A stretch of 64,000 nt of DNA from Symbiodinium sp. CCMP2592 (GCA_905221615.1 CAJNDT010006139.1:124001-188000), one strand, 5' to 3'. Positions 10,125 through 21,846 are shown, counted from the stretch's first letter. Notes: generated from the sequence alone by a model not told the origin. A program made the numbers and translations.

Positions 10125-10230
10125 ATCAAAGGGGAAAAGGAGGGACCCTTAATACGGACCCCTAGGTATACACCCTCAATATACCCATTTTTTACCCATT
10201 ATATAGCCCATTATAGGGTTTCCCCTTTGA
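10125..10230. repeat. Foldback element FB4, copy 1
   Basis: Left arm tcaaaggggaaaaggaggga. The right end (tttcccctttga) is its shortened inverted partner. Shares the internal cccattatatagccc segment with the longer copy at 17084-17217. Confidence 0.75.
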
Positions 10231-10244
10231 ATGTATTGTGGAAG

Positions 10245-10340
10245 CCAGAAAGTTGGAACATCATCCTCCTGCTGCACTCAAGGTAAAGCATAAGGGATTC
10301 TAGCACGAATCCTCCTAATCCCAGGTTCCAACTTTCTGGG
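10245..10340. repeat. Foldback element FB5, copy 1
   Basis: Arms ccagaaagttggaac and gttccaactttctgg are perfect inverted complements. A second copy at 21847-21941 has the same arms and a related centre. Confidence 0.85.
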
Positions 10341-10980
10341 ATTCGCTGTAAGGATACTGAAAGGGTACCTCAGAGTACTATAGCGGCTTTGAGTCAAAGT
10401 GTAGGATGTGGGGGTTGCGACTGTTTTGGGTTTTTTTGGCAGTGTCAAGGTAGTGTTTCGGCCCGAGATGTTGTTTTCTTAAGGCTGAAGCCGTGCAAGA
10501 CTGGGATTTTGGATGAGGGGGTTTAAGGGGGCGAAGGGTTTGGAGTTTTACCTATTCCCGACTTGTTCGGGCTGTTGGATTTAGAGCTTCTCGCTTTCTG
10601 AAACTCGGCACAGCTCGGTTGCTCGTCCCATCTATGGTTCAAGTTCCCCAGGAGCGTCGGTTCCAGGTTGTTTCTGGCGATGCGTCGTCGAGCTTTGCGC
10701 TGCCTGCTTTAGTTTCCTTAAACCCGGCATCCTGGGCCTTAAGCCCTTCCAAGTTACAATCCCTTTAGGGTTTAGGGTTTGGGGTTTTAGGGTGTAGAGT
10801 TTAGGGTTTAGGGTATATTATTATTACTATCTAGGTTACTTGAACGCTGAAGCTGAAACAGGCTTGGCTACACTCCAGGGCTTTCTGAGCTGAAGGGCTG
10901 GCGCAACCAACGCCCTCCACTCAAAGCCCACAACCCCGAGCCACAGCACATGTTGCATGTTGTGTATTATGTATTCATAT
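10341..10980. other. No gene seen; one telomere-like array
   Basis: No credible ORF on either strand. A short, partly degenerate TTTAGGG run lies at about 10764-10814. Confidence 0.6.
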
Positions 10981-11081
10981 GGGCGGTTGTCAAAATTAAG
11001 GTGCCTTTTTGGGTCCCTATTTTAATACGGCACCTATTATTTAGGGTACCCAAAAAGAGGCCCTAATTTTGACAACCACCC
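10981..11081. repeat. Foldback element FB6
   Basis: About 34-bp imperfect inverted arms (starting gggcggttgtcaaaatta and ending taattttgacaaccaccc) around a core containing tattatttagggtaccc. Single copy in the window. Confidence 0.75.
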
Positions 11082-12419
11082 ATATATGTACAGATGTTAT
11101 ATACAAAATCCCAAAACCCTCGACCCTGGCTAGGTTCGGCACCGGTCCAGCATGGGAGGCACAGTCGCCATGTCGAAAAGCCCCCGGCCAAGCCTCGGGG
11201 AGTTCTTTGGGCTCAGAATCGGCTTGGAGTTTCGGGATTAGGGTTCAGGGTTTGAGGTTTAGCATCGAGAAATCCTCGAACCCCTACCCTACTATAGACC
11301 TTAGATGAACCCCAGACCCTAAACCCGAAACCTGGCAGGAGGCTTCCAAAGAACCGAGATCCGGGCTTCTGCATCCCTATAACGTCGCCTGTCTTGCCGT
11401 CGACCACGACACAGAGCATGGCCTAAGCTTAGGGATTTAGAGACTTGTGTTTTACTGTAACCCTCGTGTCTTTTGGTGTCCTTTGAGATTTAGGGTTTTG
11501 TGTTCAAGGGTTTCCACGGAACAAAACCGTCAAACGCACGCAGCAACAGCTACGACGATGTCCTGGCCAAGCACACGCAACTTGAAATGAGGACTCTTCA
11601 ACACAACGGCCCTGTGATAGAGCCTTACATCTTTGTATGTCTGTATGTATGTATGTATGGATGTGTAAATATATATATATATATACGTGCGTATACTGAT
11701 TCAAACAAAATGCTTTCAATGAAACGTATGTTATGTCAATCCAAGCAGGCAACCCCAGTGGGCGTGATTTTCCTCAACCCCGAATAACTTACTAAGGAAA
11801 TCAGAAGAAGGAAAAGGTACGGCATATGAGGTTAAGGTACGGCTGAGGTTGTGGCGTGCACAAAGCCCCTGAAGGCGTAGCAGATACCCCAGTCCGGGTT
11901 AGTTAAACCCGATACACCCTGAACCCTAAAGCCTAATCCATGGCTCTGATCAGTTTTTCCCGACTTGTCGCTTCTGCAAGTTTTTGGTACGCCCGCATCG
12001 CACAGACTCTAGCCAAGGCCGAAGGAAAGGAGGCCATGGCTAAGTCGGCATAGGCATAGCCTTCAAGACAACAGCATAGCCCCATGACCTGCTGTGTAAT
12101 GTCGAAAGCGAAAGGAAACCCCGTAAGCTCGAAACCCACGTGTAAGACAAGCCACGTCCGCGCATACTTCCTCATCTGAGGTCACATCCAGCAAAAAGAT
12201 GTCCTGCTCTTCTTGCTCGCATTATTGTCAGCATTACCAGTCGTGTCCTGGCTATCACTCTTACACTCTTATCACGCTTGCAAGCCTTGGCATTCCTCCC
12301 AGTAGTATCATGTTTATCGCTCTGGGCCTTGCTTGTTTCGATATCTTCCACGGCCATCATTTTGCCAGTATTATCCGGAGTATTGCCATCGCCATGGTCT
12401 GCGTCGTCACTTATGGCCA
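11082..12419. other. No gene seen; AT microsatellite
   Basis: Degenerate telomere-like fragments and a TGTA/TA microsatellite at about 11630-11690. ORFs here are short and compositionally random. Confidence 0.55.
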
Positions 12420-12670
12420 CGACCCAGCCACTGCAACTACCGCTACCATTACCGCTGCCACTACCAGTACCACTTCCACTTCATCTGCCACTGCCACTTC
12501 ATTTCTACTTCCATGTCCACTTACTATATCGACGACGACCACTTCTTCTTCTACTGCTTCTTATGCTGATATTGCTTCTACTGCTTCTGCTTCTATTCTA
12601 CTATTTCAGGTTCTTCTACTACCGCTACTGCTTCTACTTCTCACGACTGCTGCTACTCCTCATGTTCACC

Positions 12671-12742
<72 letters not shown>

Positions 12743-12790
12743 TCCTGCTGCTGCTGCTGCCTGCTGCTGCTGCTGCTGCGACGACGACGA
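12420..12790. repeat. Trinucleotide-rich tract with (CTG)23
   Basis: From about 12420 to 12660 the + strand is built of imperfect CCACTN/CTTCTACTGCT trinucleotides. At 12672-12740 it becomes 23 uninterrupted CTG units, followed by shorter CTG blocks and GAC/GAG triplets to about 12790. ORFs through it encode only homopolymers (Leu, Ala, Cys, Gln), so I do not call a gene. Confidence 0.9.
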
Positions 12791-13839
12791 CTACGAGGAC
12801 GAGGACGGCGACGAGAACAGCTACAACTGCCTCGACTACGACTGTAAAATCGGCTTTCATGCTGAAGCAAACCCAACCAGCTTCACAGCTGATTGCCACA
12901 GGCTGCATGCAGGATTCTTCTTATGTTGGGACTCAGGCCAGTGATAGAATCAAAAAACGCAGTGCTTAAGATTGCCCCACTGTGGCAGCCAGCGTCCTGG
13001 ATTTGCGCAACGGTGACGCAGAGGGGCAGCTTTCTCAGCCTTTGCAAGACGTGAACTGAACTGCACTGTGAATGAAAGCCGAACTTCCAGCTCTGGCCGT
13101 TCACGGTTTGGGAAGCGGATTCCCTGGTTCATAGTTGCTATGCTGATCGGAACCTCGAACCTCAAACCCTGAACTCTAAGCCCTCAATGTTCTCCTGGCT
13201 CCGAGGGGCGGAAACCGTAGCCCAGCTTCCGGCCGGTCATCCACCTGCCCCAAACCCTGGATTGAATTAAAAGCTGCTTTTAATTAAAAACAGTTTTTAA
13301 TTAATTGTAGTTAAAACCAACCTCATCACAGGACCCTTGCAGAGACCGAGAAGCCTTGCTCGAATCCGTCGCAAAACCCTTAGTACATGCAAGAAAATAT
13401 TTGTGCTCTATACAAGTATATACACATGTACATACGTTCTCTCTGTCTTTCTCTCTCCGTAAATCTATATATGTATATGTGGGATGCATATACACGGTAG
13501 CAAACATGACTGTTGTACATGTAGGTATTTCCTGATACGTTCTTTCATGTCTTGGCTCGCCTTCAGCTGAACGTCCTCTCCTTCCTCCAAGGCCTCTGTG
13601 ACCTCCACCTGAACAGGCTCAACAGCGGCTTCGAGTTTGGGGCCGAGAGTAATCATGGAAGGCTTGCTACACTCACAGAAACCGTTCACTGCCTAGGGTG
13701 TTGCGCCAAAACATCGTAGGTTTTGGGTAATGGTGCACGGTGATGCACGGTGTAAGGTTCAGGGTTCAAGGTAAGTTTAGGGTTTAGGGTGTAGCGTAGT
13801 GCAGGATCTTGTGGCTTGGGGCTCCAGGCGCAATGTAGC

Positions 13840-14093
13840 ATGCACTCTGCAATGGTTGCCTCTGTCGTCCTGCTGTCTTCAATACACGAAAGCTATGGGA
13901 AGGCGGAGCACTTGTCTGCAGAGTCTGCAGTAGACAAGAAGCGAGGAAGTGGATTCCTAAGACAATCTGTCAGGGAGAGTTCTTCACACTACGTGGGAGC
14001 AAAGCTTCACAACAAATGCCCGAGAACCTGCCTTTGGCAAAGCAGTCTCGCTCAGCACGGCACACAGGGCAAGCGAAATGGAATCCTCAGCGG
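13840..14093 (+). CDS. Possible 5' exon with signal-like N-terminus (weak)
   Basis: ATG at 13840 opens a frame beginning MHSAMVASVVLLSSIHES. This is a short hydrophobic stretch that could be a signal peptide, followed by about 60 polar residues. The frame runs into a TTTAGGG array at 14093, where G|GTTTAG could act as a splice donor. No family is recognised and no partner exon can be assigned. It may be a chance ORF. Confidence 0.2.
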
Positions 14094-14689
14094 TTTAGGG
14101 TTTAGGAATAGGGTTTAGGCAAAGAACTGAGAATACAAAGTGATGACGAAGCGCAGGAGGAGGTGGAGGATTGGCGACGACGCCGAAGGCAACAACAATG
14201 GATGGTCTTTCTCAGCATATGCAGGGTTGCTTTCACTACAAGGAATTCTACATACCACTGCTATGGAACCTGTTGAGTCTCTGGGCAACAACCCTCAATC
14301 CTAACTTTACTTCTGGCTGACGCTGCGACTGGAATCTTCGACCGTGTTTGGCTTGAGCTCCAAATTATGATACGGATTTTGCAATCGAAATTGAGTTAGA
14401 CAATTTGGACATGTCCAACAACAGCAGAAACAGCTGGTTGCAATAAGTACCTCGCATGTCTTGGCACGAAGCGGCAGGTGCCGCTTTGTCGACCGTGGCA
14501 CAGCGCTGATTCCCATGTTCGTTGTCTTGGAGCTGAGGAAACCCTAAACCCTAAACATCAATCTTGAAGGCGTCTTTCCAAGCTCAGCTGCGAGGAGGTT
14601 GCCGCCGGAGGACAAGACCAAGACATCCACATGAACCTGACCAGGTGAAGAACAGCTAAATACAGCTGATGATGAGAACAAGAATACTT

Positions 14690-14985
14690 AAGAGACTAAT
14701 AATGACATTAATCGAAACAATACTAATAACTACAGTAGTAGCAACAATACAAACATCATGGTCATGATACTAACTCAACAACAATATCAAAAAGTGTTAG
14801 CAATAACAATGTCGTGAATATCAATAACAATGACGACGACAAGGATAATAACAATAACAGTAACAATAACATGAACAATAACAAAAACATGAACAGTAAC
14901 AACAGTAATCATAACAGCTGTAATAGCAATACCACTGGTTACAGACAATACAAAAAAAACATTAGCAACAACAGCAACAGTCCAT
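14690..14985 (+). repeat. Diffuse AAC/AAT trinucleotide tract
   Basis: Strongly A-rich + strand with irregular repetition of AAC, AAT, AGT and GAC triplets (for example aataacaataacagtaacaa). Probably a decayed trinucleotide microsatellite; no gene. Confidence 0.8.
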
Positions 14986-15057
14986 AGTTAAGGGAAGCTC
15001 AGGCAAAGCGGCTGCAATGTCTCCAAAATAGATGGTTTAGGTTTTAGGGTTGAGGGG

Positions 15058-15753
15058 ATGCACAGTGACTTGCTTCCGTACACCACTCATCTGCATGCCT
15101 GGAGATTGTGTTTGGATACACTTTCGAACTTTGGGGTGTCATTCGTGCTTGCCCTGCATGAACTCAGCAGTGATCGGTGGCTTGCTGCAGAAACCTTTTT
15201 GATCTACCGGCAGCTGTTAAAACAACTCTGGACACGAAAGTGTTCTGTTCAAACATGTAGTTTCATCAAGCTTCTGCAAAATGCCTGTAGGAACCAGAAG
15301 CCCGATCATAACATGGGCTTCAACATTTCGCATTTAGTGTTAGTTTCGGCACCGCAGCTGTCGCCTGTCTACGACATCTCACCCCCTGAAACGGAGCACG
15401 GCTGCATGATGAGAAATTCTTCGGGCAGAAGTTACCGTGCCTCCCAAGCGAAAACTCCTGAGAGGAGGCACAGAGCCTGTCGGCGTCGCACAGCGCTCAC
15501 AAGCGTGAGAAAATCAGCGCTTGTTATGCTTGACCCTGAACCATCCCATAGCTGTGCGAAAGCCCGGGGGCCGATACGTGGGGAATCCTTCAACGATTCA
15601 CGGGATCTGCAAAGGAGCCTACTTTCTACATGGCCGGCAAAAGGGACTCGCGCTGCGAAAGCTTCTGTTCTTTCTGTTGGACGTTGGACCAACCATTGGA
15701 GAGCTCCGGTTCAGAAAAGAGATAGATTGGAGGGTTTAGGGTTTAGGGTTTAG
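15058..15753 (+). CDS. Orphan 231-codon ORF between telomere-like arrays (weak)
   Basis: ATG at 15058, stop inside the TTTAGGG array at 15729-15760. The translation has mixed composition, no recognised domain, a His/Leu-rich start and a basic middle (RRHRACRRRTAL). Its tail is encoded by the telomere repeat, which would be non-coding if the repeat were an intron edge (G|GTTTAG at 15730). No homologous family comes to mind. It could be an exon or chance. Confidence 0.2.
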   Translation: MHSDLLPYTTHLHAWRLCLDTLSNFGVSFVLALHELSSDRWLAAETFLIYRQLLKQLWTRKCSVQTCSFIKLLQNACRNQKPDHNMGFNISHLVLVSAPQLSPVYDISPPETEHGCMMRNSSGRSYRASQAKTPERRHRACRRRTALTSVRKSALVMLDPEPSHSCAKARGPIRGESFNDSRDLQRSLLSTWPAKGTRAAKASVLSVGRWTNHWRAPVQKRDRLEGLGFRV

Positions 15754-15760
15754 GGTTTAG

Positions 15761-15865
15761 GGGTACTGCCCCAACTCTGTAACAGTTCGATAATACTAGG
15801 CACAATGTGGTTCTGGCCCTTCATGTGACCCTTGTATAAACTGATACAGGGTGGGGGCAGTACCC
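15761..15865. repeat. Foldback element FB1, copy 2
   Basis: Arms gggtactgccccaactctgt and acagggtgggggcagtaccc are imperfect inverted partners about 24 bp long. Inserted directly against a TTTAGGG array (15729-15760). Confidence 0.75.
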
Positions 15866-16027
15866 AAGAGATGGATGATTCGGAACAGGAGGGACGGTGT
15901 TGAGGCCACAGGAACTGTGGTGGAGTTGTGTCCTTGAGCCTAAGAGTGGACTTGTCATCGTGCTAGATTTAAGCTCATTAGATTATATTCTATTGTATTG
16001 GATTATATTGCATTATTTTGCATACAT

Positions 16028-16160
16028 TTATTTATATATCTATATATATATATATACATCCACACATACACATATGTGTTGTATCATTCTATTGAAACAT
16101 ATTATGTGCATATATATATATATATATAATAAATGTATACATATATATATATATACATGG
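16028..16160. repeat. (TA)n microsatellites
   Basis: Several runs of TA/ATAC repeats separated by short unique sequence. No gene. Confidence 0.85.
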
Positions 16161-16302
16161 AAAAAGCATACATGTACAATATTCGAGGGGTTTCAGACTG
16201 TACTGTAGGGTCTCAAGCGTCCCGCAGCCAGCCAGAGCCCTGAAAGCAACCCCGGGCCTTGCGATCGATGATGCCTCGGGGCACTTCTTCCGGAGCCACG
16301 GT

Positions 16303-16425
16303 TTCGGGGTTTCGGGGTTTAGGGGTTTAGGGTTACGGGGTGTAGAGTTGACGTTGAGGGTTTAGGGTTTAGGGTTGAGGTGTTTTGGGGCTTGGAGATC
16401 CAGGGTTTACGGGTTTAGGGTTGCA
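16303..16425 (+). repeat. Telomere-like array, degenerate, G-strand
   Basis: Mixture of GGGTTTA, GGGGTTTC and GGGTTGA units. Companion arrays: C-strand at about 16705-16742, G-strand at about 16855-16945, 17219-17252 and 17594-17635. Confidence 0.8.
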
Positions 16426-16624
16426 TGCTTCTGGCTTGCAGCTCGAACTCCAGCAGAGGCTCAAAGTGTCCAAGATCTTCGGGTTTCTTGTGGTGAAGCT
16501 CAGGGCGTGGAAGCAAGAGAAGTAGCAGCAGTACTACCAAATGCAGAGGAGCAGTAGGAGGAGCCAGCGTCATGATGACATGCCGCTTCAGGAGATCATG
16601 TGGGTTTGCAGGGTTCTTGTTACC

Positions 16625-16703
16625 GGATTTAATTTAAGTTACCAGAACAAGGGATCCATCTTATTTACCATAGGTCTCTATTCTGGCAACTTAAACTAAA
16701 TCC
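16625..16703. repeat. Foldback element FB7, copy 1
   Basis: Arms ggatttaatttaagttacca and the inverted ttctggcaacttaaactaaatcc, around ttatttaccataggtctcta. Second copy at 19283-19389 shares the core gtttaccatagatctcta. Confidence 0.75.
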
Positions 16704-17083
16704 CTCAACCCTAAACCCAAAACCCTAAACCCTAAACCCTAAGAACCCCCTTTGGGATGACGGCTTCAACCGGCTTGGGCCTTGGATCGTTGCAGGCCGC
16801 GGCCCAAGAGCACGAGCCATGTGAGGCTGGAGCTCCAGACAAGTGGAAGTACGAGGTTTTGGGGTTTAGGGTTTATAGTTTTAGGGTTTATAGTTATAGG
16901 GTTTGGGGTTTTAGGGCTTTAGGGTTTATGGTTTAGAGTTTAAGCAAACCCCAAACCCCAAAAAAACCGACTCTGTGCCAGGAGCCCTTGGCAGTAATTG
17001 AGTCAGGAGGCTATCAGACGCACACAGCGTCTCCTGGGCGTGAGGTCGTGGCATCAATCCGAGACAGGTCTGGTAAGGTCTTG

Positions 17084-17217
17084 AATCAACGGGGAAAAGG
17101 AGGGACCCCTAATAAGGACCCCTAGGTATATACCCTTAATACAGCTATTATATACCCATTATATAGCCCGTTAGAGGGTAGGGGTCCCCATTAAGGGTCC
17201 CTCCTTTTCCCCTTTGA
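17084..17217. repeat. Foldback element FB4, copy 2
   Basis: About 28-bp arms: aatcaacggggaaaaggagg at left and its inverted partner ending ccttttcccctttgatt at right. Contains cccattatatagccc as in copy 1. Confidence 0.85.
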
Positions 17218-17252
17218 TTGAAGGTTTAGGGTTTAGGGTTCAGGGTTCAGGG

Positions 17253-17750
17253 ATCGACTCGCAATGATGCCAGGTTTGTATTTGCACTCCCAGCAGCTAA
17301 GAGCACGGAGAGGCGCTTGCCCCAGTCCTGACAGTGGCAGATGCAAGCAAGGAGTCTTTCTAAGTGTACCTTCTCTCGGCAATTTCCTGCTCTGCCACGG
17401 CTCCTGCTCAAGAAGCCAGCTTCGATTGGCAGTGCAATCAAGACAGAACACGAACCAAGTAAGGCATCCCCTTGCAGGGTGCACGGCCTCTGCACTGCTG
17501 CTTTCCGCCAGTGCCACCGACACAGATGGGGCACATTCCACAAACACCTGCGAACAGGTTTCAGCAGGATTCCGAGAACCACCGACTCTACAGTAGGGTT
17601 TAGGGTTCAGGGTTTGGGTTTAGGATTTAGGGCTTACACAGGGTAAAAGACTAAGAGCTACCAACCCACGACTTCGCGTCAAGCGCGGCAGATCCGGCAA
17701 AGAAGCGCTCGAACGCCTGCAAACTTCAAATCTACGGGCCGTTTTCCGGT
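17253..17750. other. No gene assigned
   Basis: Overlapping ORFs of about 100-110 codons occur on both strands at 17233-17646, none with recognisable features. A telomere-like run is at about 17594-17635. Confidence 0.5.
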
Positions 17751-17956
17751 TGCAAATTCCAGGGTCCCCTATTTCGGGGTACCTATCTATATTATAGTAA
17801 GGATCGTACTATTTAGGGTACTATATTAGGGTCAGCTGCGGACATCTCCATCTGGCGGACACTCCGAAATTCAATCTCAGACCAGACCAGAGCCCAGACC
17901 TAAAACAGACCAGAGCCCAGACCTAAAACCTACAGAGTCCCAAGGCTTAGGAGTTA

Positions 17957-18048
17957 GGGGCTTCCGAAAATAGGGGACCCCAATATAGTACCCTAAATAA
18001 TACGACCCTTACTACAATATAGGTACCCCTAATTTTCGGAAGCTCCCA
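17957..18048. repeat. Foldback element FB3, copy 2
   Basis: Arms ggggcttccgaaaatagggg and cccctaattttcggaagctcc. The core is the reverse orientation of the FB3 core (agtaccctaaataatacgac). Confidence 0.8.
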
Positions 18049-18152
18049 TTTAGGGACCCGAGTCTCAAGGCTTTAGGGACCGAGCCTGGAAGTTCCCTGC
18101 ATCCGGTCGCTGGCGGCTAGGTCTGACCACATCGCCTGGAAATCTCGACTAC

Positions 18153-18253
18153 TACTTGGAGCTTCATGGGTCATTAAAAGTAAGGTAACTATACTTATAA
18201 GCCATATTAGGGACTTATAACCCTACTTATGACTACCCCTGAACCTCCAAGTA
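18153..18253. repeat. Foldback element FB2, copy 2
   Basis: tacttggagcttcatggg at left and cccctgaacctccaagta at right, with the same tataacccta-type core as copy 1. Confidence 0.8.
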
Positions 18254-18775
18254 TGCCTGCATTCAACAGTTCAAGCTCTGGAGTTTCTCATGTATTAGGG
18301 TTCTATAGGGGTTCCTTTGATGTCTAGTTCTTGGTAGGAATGGGGGAATTGGAATCAAAGCTTCATTTTACTCCAGAGTTCCGAACACCGAGGTCTGGGA
18401 TGCCGCGGGTAAACCCCGCAAACCGTCGGATTTCCTCTTGAAATCCGAACTTAAGCTTGTCACTGAGGTCTTCGCTGCTGACCACACCTCTCCTATTCAT
18501 ACGGTTGTATTCATTGAACCTTATAAGGATCGAATCCTGGTTCACGGCCGTCGGAGAGGACATCAGATCCCTTACTGGATCGAAGTTGTTTCCAAAAGAC
18601 ACTTCCCAAATGAATGGCACCAGAAAGACGGAATCTTAGGACCCCATTTCAGATATGCTCGCATATCACACCGCCTGCGGAAGCCTCCTTTTTCAGAGCC
18701 GGCGCCAATGCGCGCATGCACGCGCGCACGGCCCTAGCAAAAGGAATGGGGGAACGGATCAAGGAACACGATTAA

Positions 18776-18868
18776 AAAACCTTGGGCCTTAATAGGGTTC
18801 CTTATATGAATCCTACTATTGCGGGGTTATAGGCCCCGGGCTTCTTAATCAGGTTCCTACATTACGAA
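18776..18868. repeat. Dispersed repeat R1, copy 2
   Basis: Matches the second module of 7932-8125: ccttgggccttaatagggtt, then ccttatatgaatcctac, ggttataggccccggg, cttcttaatcaggttcctac. Confidence 0.65.
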
Positions 18869-19042
18869 ACTTTTAACGATTGGAAGCCAAAATGGGCTTG
18901 CAAGGCTGTTCCCTGAGATGATCCGCATTATCATACCCACCAGGGTGCGGAAACACCAACGGAGGCTCATGTACGACTCATTTACCAGCTCTCGTCCTGT
19001 CTATGAAGAGCATTGCCTATGCATTTTGCGATGAAAACCATA

Positions 19043-19147
19043 TGGGAGTTTCCGAAAATGAGAGGTACCTTAGTTTGGGGTCCTTATAACAAGGATCCTA
19101 CTATTTAGGGTACTATTTTAGGGTCCCCTGCTCGCGGAAACCCCCAT
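19043..19147. repeat. Foldback element FB3, copy 3
   Basis: tgggagtttccgaaaatg at left and gcggaaacccccatg at right. Shares aaggatcctactatttaggg with copy 1. Confidence 0.8.
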
Positions 19148-19282
19148 GTCGCAACAGATCGCAACCCCCTGAACAGCAGAAAGTGCAATCGGCGATCGCC
19201 CACGACCACGAACGCGATGCGAAGCCCGCTTGGCTGAGGAATCAGAGGCTCCTCAGCCTTTCCCCACTCCCAGATCAGAACT

Positions 19283-19389
19283 GGGTTCTTGTTAAGGGAC
19301 TTAAGTTAAGTTACCATAATACGGCAACCATACTGTTTACCATAGATCTCTACTTTGGTAACTTAAATTAAGTCCTTTCACAAGAACCC
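19283..19389. repeat. Foldback element FB7, copy 2
   Basis: Arms gggttcttgttaaggga... and ...tcctttcacaagaaccc with nested inner arms ttaagttaccata and ttggtaacttaa. Confidence 0.8.
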
Positions 19390-19499
19390 AGGAAAACATG
19401 CTGAGCTTCCAGCCGGAAGCTGCTTTGAGGCTTTCTCGGTCAGATCGACCGATTTCATGCAATGCTCAAGTCTCGAACCCTGGTCCCTGAACCCGCTCA

Positions 19500-20170
19500 A
19501 ACCGCAAACCCAAACCCTAAACACGAAGCCCTACACCCTAAAATTAGATAGACTTCACAAATAGAGTTTTCGAACTGCTGTACATCTCAAATGTAGGACA
19601 AGACTAAAAGATCTAAAAATACGAAGAGTAAAAAGTTTGCAGAATGAAACCTGTGAAGGTTGAAAGAGTGAAAGTTTCGAGTGGAATCTGAGCGCGAGTT
19701 TGAAATTTCACGGTTTGATCGGGTTTTGGGGTTTAAGGTTTAGGGGTTTAGGGTTTAGGGTTTTTGAAGCCGCGGCGACGTGCGCCGTGCGAGGGACCGG
19801 AAGCGGAGGACAGGTGGAGGACCAGGTGGCTGCACCAAGCATCTCTCAGGCTCGAGTTTGAAAGTTTGAAAGGTTGGAGTTTCAAAGTGTCAAACCCAGA
19901 AGGCTTGAAAGATAGAGGGTTTTTAGATTTGAAAGTTCGAAGGCTTCCAAAAATGAATCATTGAAGATTTGAAACTCTTACCCTTCGAAAGCTTTTAAGT
20001 TTGACAGACGCCGAGTTCTAAAGCCTCAAAGTTCGAAAGCTTGAGCGTTCGAGGGATTGAAAGCTTGAAGGTTGAACATGAAAGCCTGAGTTCGTAAAAG
20101 TACTAATTTCCTCAGCGTATGCCTCGAATCTTGGGCCTAGTGTTTGAAGCTTCGAGTTGCCAACTTCGCT
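19500..20170. other. No gene; telomere-like arrays and TTGAAAG-rich degenerate repeat
   Basis: C-strand telomere-like run at about 19500-19545 and G-strand run at about 19722-19765. From about 19640 to 20160 the motifs tttgaaag, ttcgaaagctt and aagcttgaa recur irregularly on both strands, forming a diverged short-period repeat. Confidence 0.6.
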
Positions 20171-20365
20171 AGAAATGACAGATACTTTCCGTAGCGTCCT
20201 ACGGCTGATGATGTAAGTTTACAAATCCTGCATTACCATAGTGACCCTAGACTATGGAAAGTATGCTATATTCCTTATTGTGTCTAATGCATGATTTATA
20301 TCATCAACCGTAGCAGTGTTGCTCGTCAAGTATCGGCATGTCCTAAAATGTTCATTTGAGCTTTG

Positions 20366-20382
20366 GATTTTGGCTCAGGCTT
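20366..20382 (+). other. Short match to dinoflagellate spliced leader 3' part (weak)
   Basis: The string attttggctcagg shares 11 consecutive bases (ATTTTGGCTCA) with the 3' half of the dinoflagellate spliced leader. Relict leaders mark retro-inserted mRNAs in dinoflagellates. No retrogene is recognisable downstream and an 11-base match can be chance. Confidence 0.15.
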
Positions 20383-21194
20383 TAGGATTCGGGAGAGAAC
20401 TCCGAAGTCTGCGGACACTGTTCCTAAATTCGTCCGACTGAGACTCCCAAAACCCTAAAGCCACCTAGATCCTTGACACCCTGAGCCCATCCCATAACTT
20501 TCAACCAAAAAGGCCCCACCCAAATGCAAAAACCCCAAACGCTAAAATCCCAGAACACCCCGAACCCTACCAGACAAGTGGCACTTCACCGAGACTAGCA
20601 ACTCGGTCTCGCCGGCCCGCAGACGTGCAGAGCTCGTGGCAGTCGGCACGACCCCGAGCTCAAAGGTCACCTTTCAGGGCTCACTATAACGTTCCTATGC
20701 GCGTTGCTCTAAGGGCACCATACGGGCTTTCAGGGTGTGGGGCCTATAAGGTTTGGGATGTAGGGTTTTGCGTTTGGGGTTTGAGGTATGGGGCTTGATA
20801 TGTAGGGTGTAAGACTCAGGGCTTAAGATTCAGGTCTTGTAGGTTTTGAATAGAACTATTCGTTTACAGCTTGTACGATGAAGTGCAATAAGAAGTGGCA
20901 ATGCGGCTCGACAATGACAGAGCAGTGTTACATGAGGTGTTAGCGTGCAGTACAACACGCAAAGTATTCCTGCTGTACAAAACAGCCAGATAGTAGCATG
21001 ACATAAGGTCAATTAGCACGACAAGGTGCGAAAGGGATAAGGCATATCACTGCAGAATGACAGACTATGTTGTAAGTGCTAACTCCAGTCGAAATCAAGC
21101 CCATACTAAGCATCCTGATAACATCTGGGCTTGGTTTAAGATGCAAAGCAGGCAAAGTTAAGATACCAAGATATCAAGCTGACGGATACCAAGA

Positions 21195-21271
21195 GGCTCC
21201 AAAGTAGTTCCTTTTGGGGTTCATATATAGAATCCTATAAGGTAACCCCAAAAAGGAACTACTATGGAGCC
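21195..21271. repeat. Foldback element FB8
   Basis: ggctccaaagtagttccttt at left and aaaggaactactatggagcc at right form near-perfect inverted arms around a ~25-bp AT-rich loop. Single copy here. Confidence 0.8.
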
Positions 21272-21846
21272 TATGGGTAGATGCTGGTGCAAGGAAGAGT
21301 GGACTTCAACTTGCGCGGTCTTGGGAACTGTTCCCTGGAAAATGGTAGCGTTCGTGTGCCCCTGGGCCCATGACATGCAGATACCATGCGCGGATAACAT
21401 GGGTATACGAAGTCCACGCATGGATAAAGGCTTTCCGAACAGAAATATCGAAAGGAAGCTGCAACGTAGCCTGTACAAAACGCTACACCCTGCGACACCC
21501 CTTGATCCCGCATAAGATTTGTCTGCAATCTCACTCTTACTTCAGCCGTGCCACTCGACGGTAGTCATACAAGCCACGGCCATCACAACCTGTCTTTCTG
21601 GCCATAAAGGAAAGCGTGGTGACATGGAAGCTCCGCCCACTGTGTTTACAGCTGTACTTTTTCAAGATTGTGTGATGTTGGAGGCACCATCTCAACAATA
21701 AAAATGCTTCCACTTTTTCTGTCCTCATGATCAGAATGATCAGATGGCTCCCTTGATTGTCCAGCAAGCCGTCGAGCCGATAACATTCTCCGCTACCCGT
21801 AGCTCTGGCTCGCACCCGAAGCTTTCACTTTCACATACAGTAGAAG

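Noticed and set aside
12199-12969. ORFs of 189-256 codons over the CTG tract
   Set aside because: They consist of homopolymer Leu/Ala/Cys runs on both strands; the composition is due to the microsatellite.
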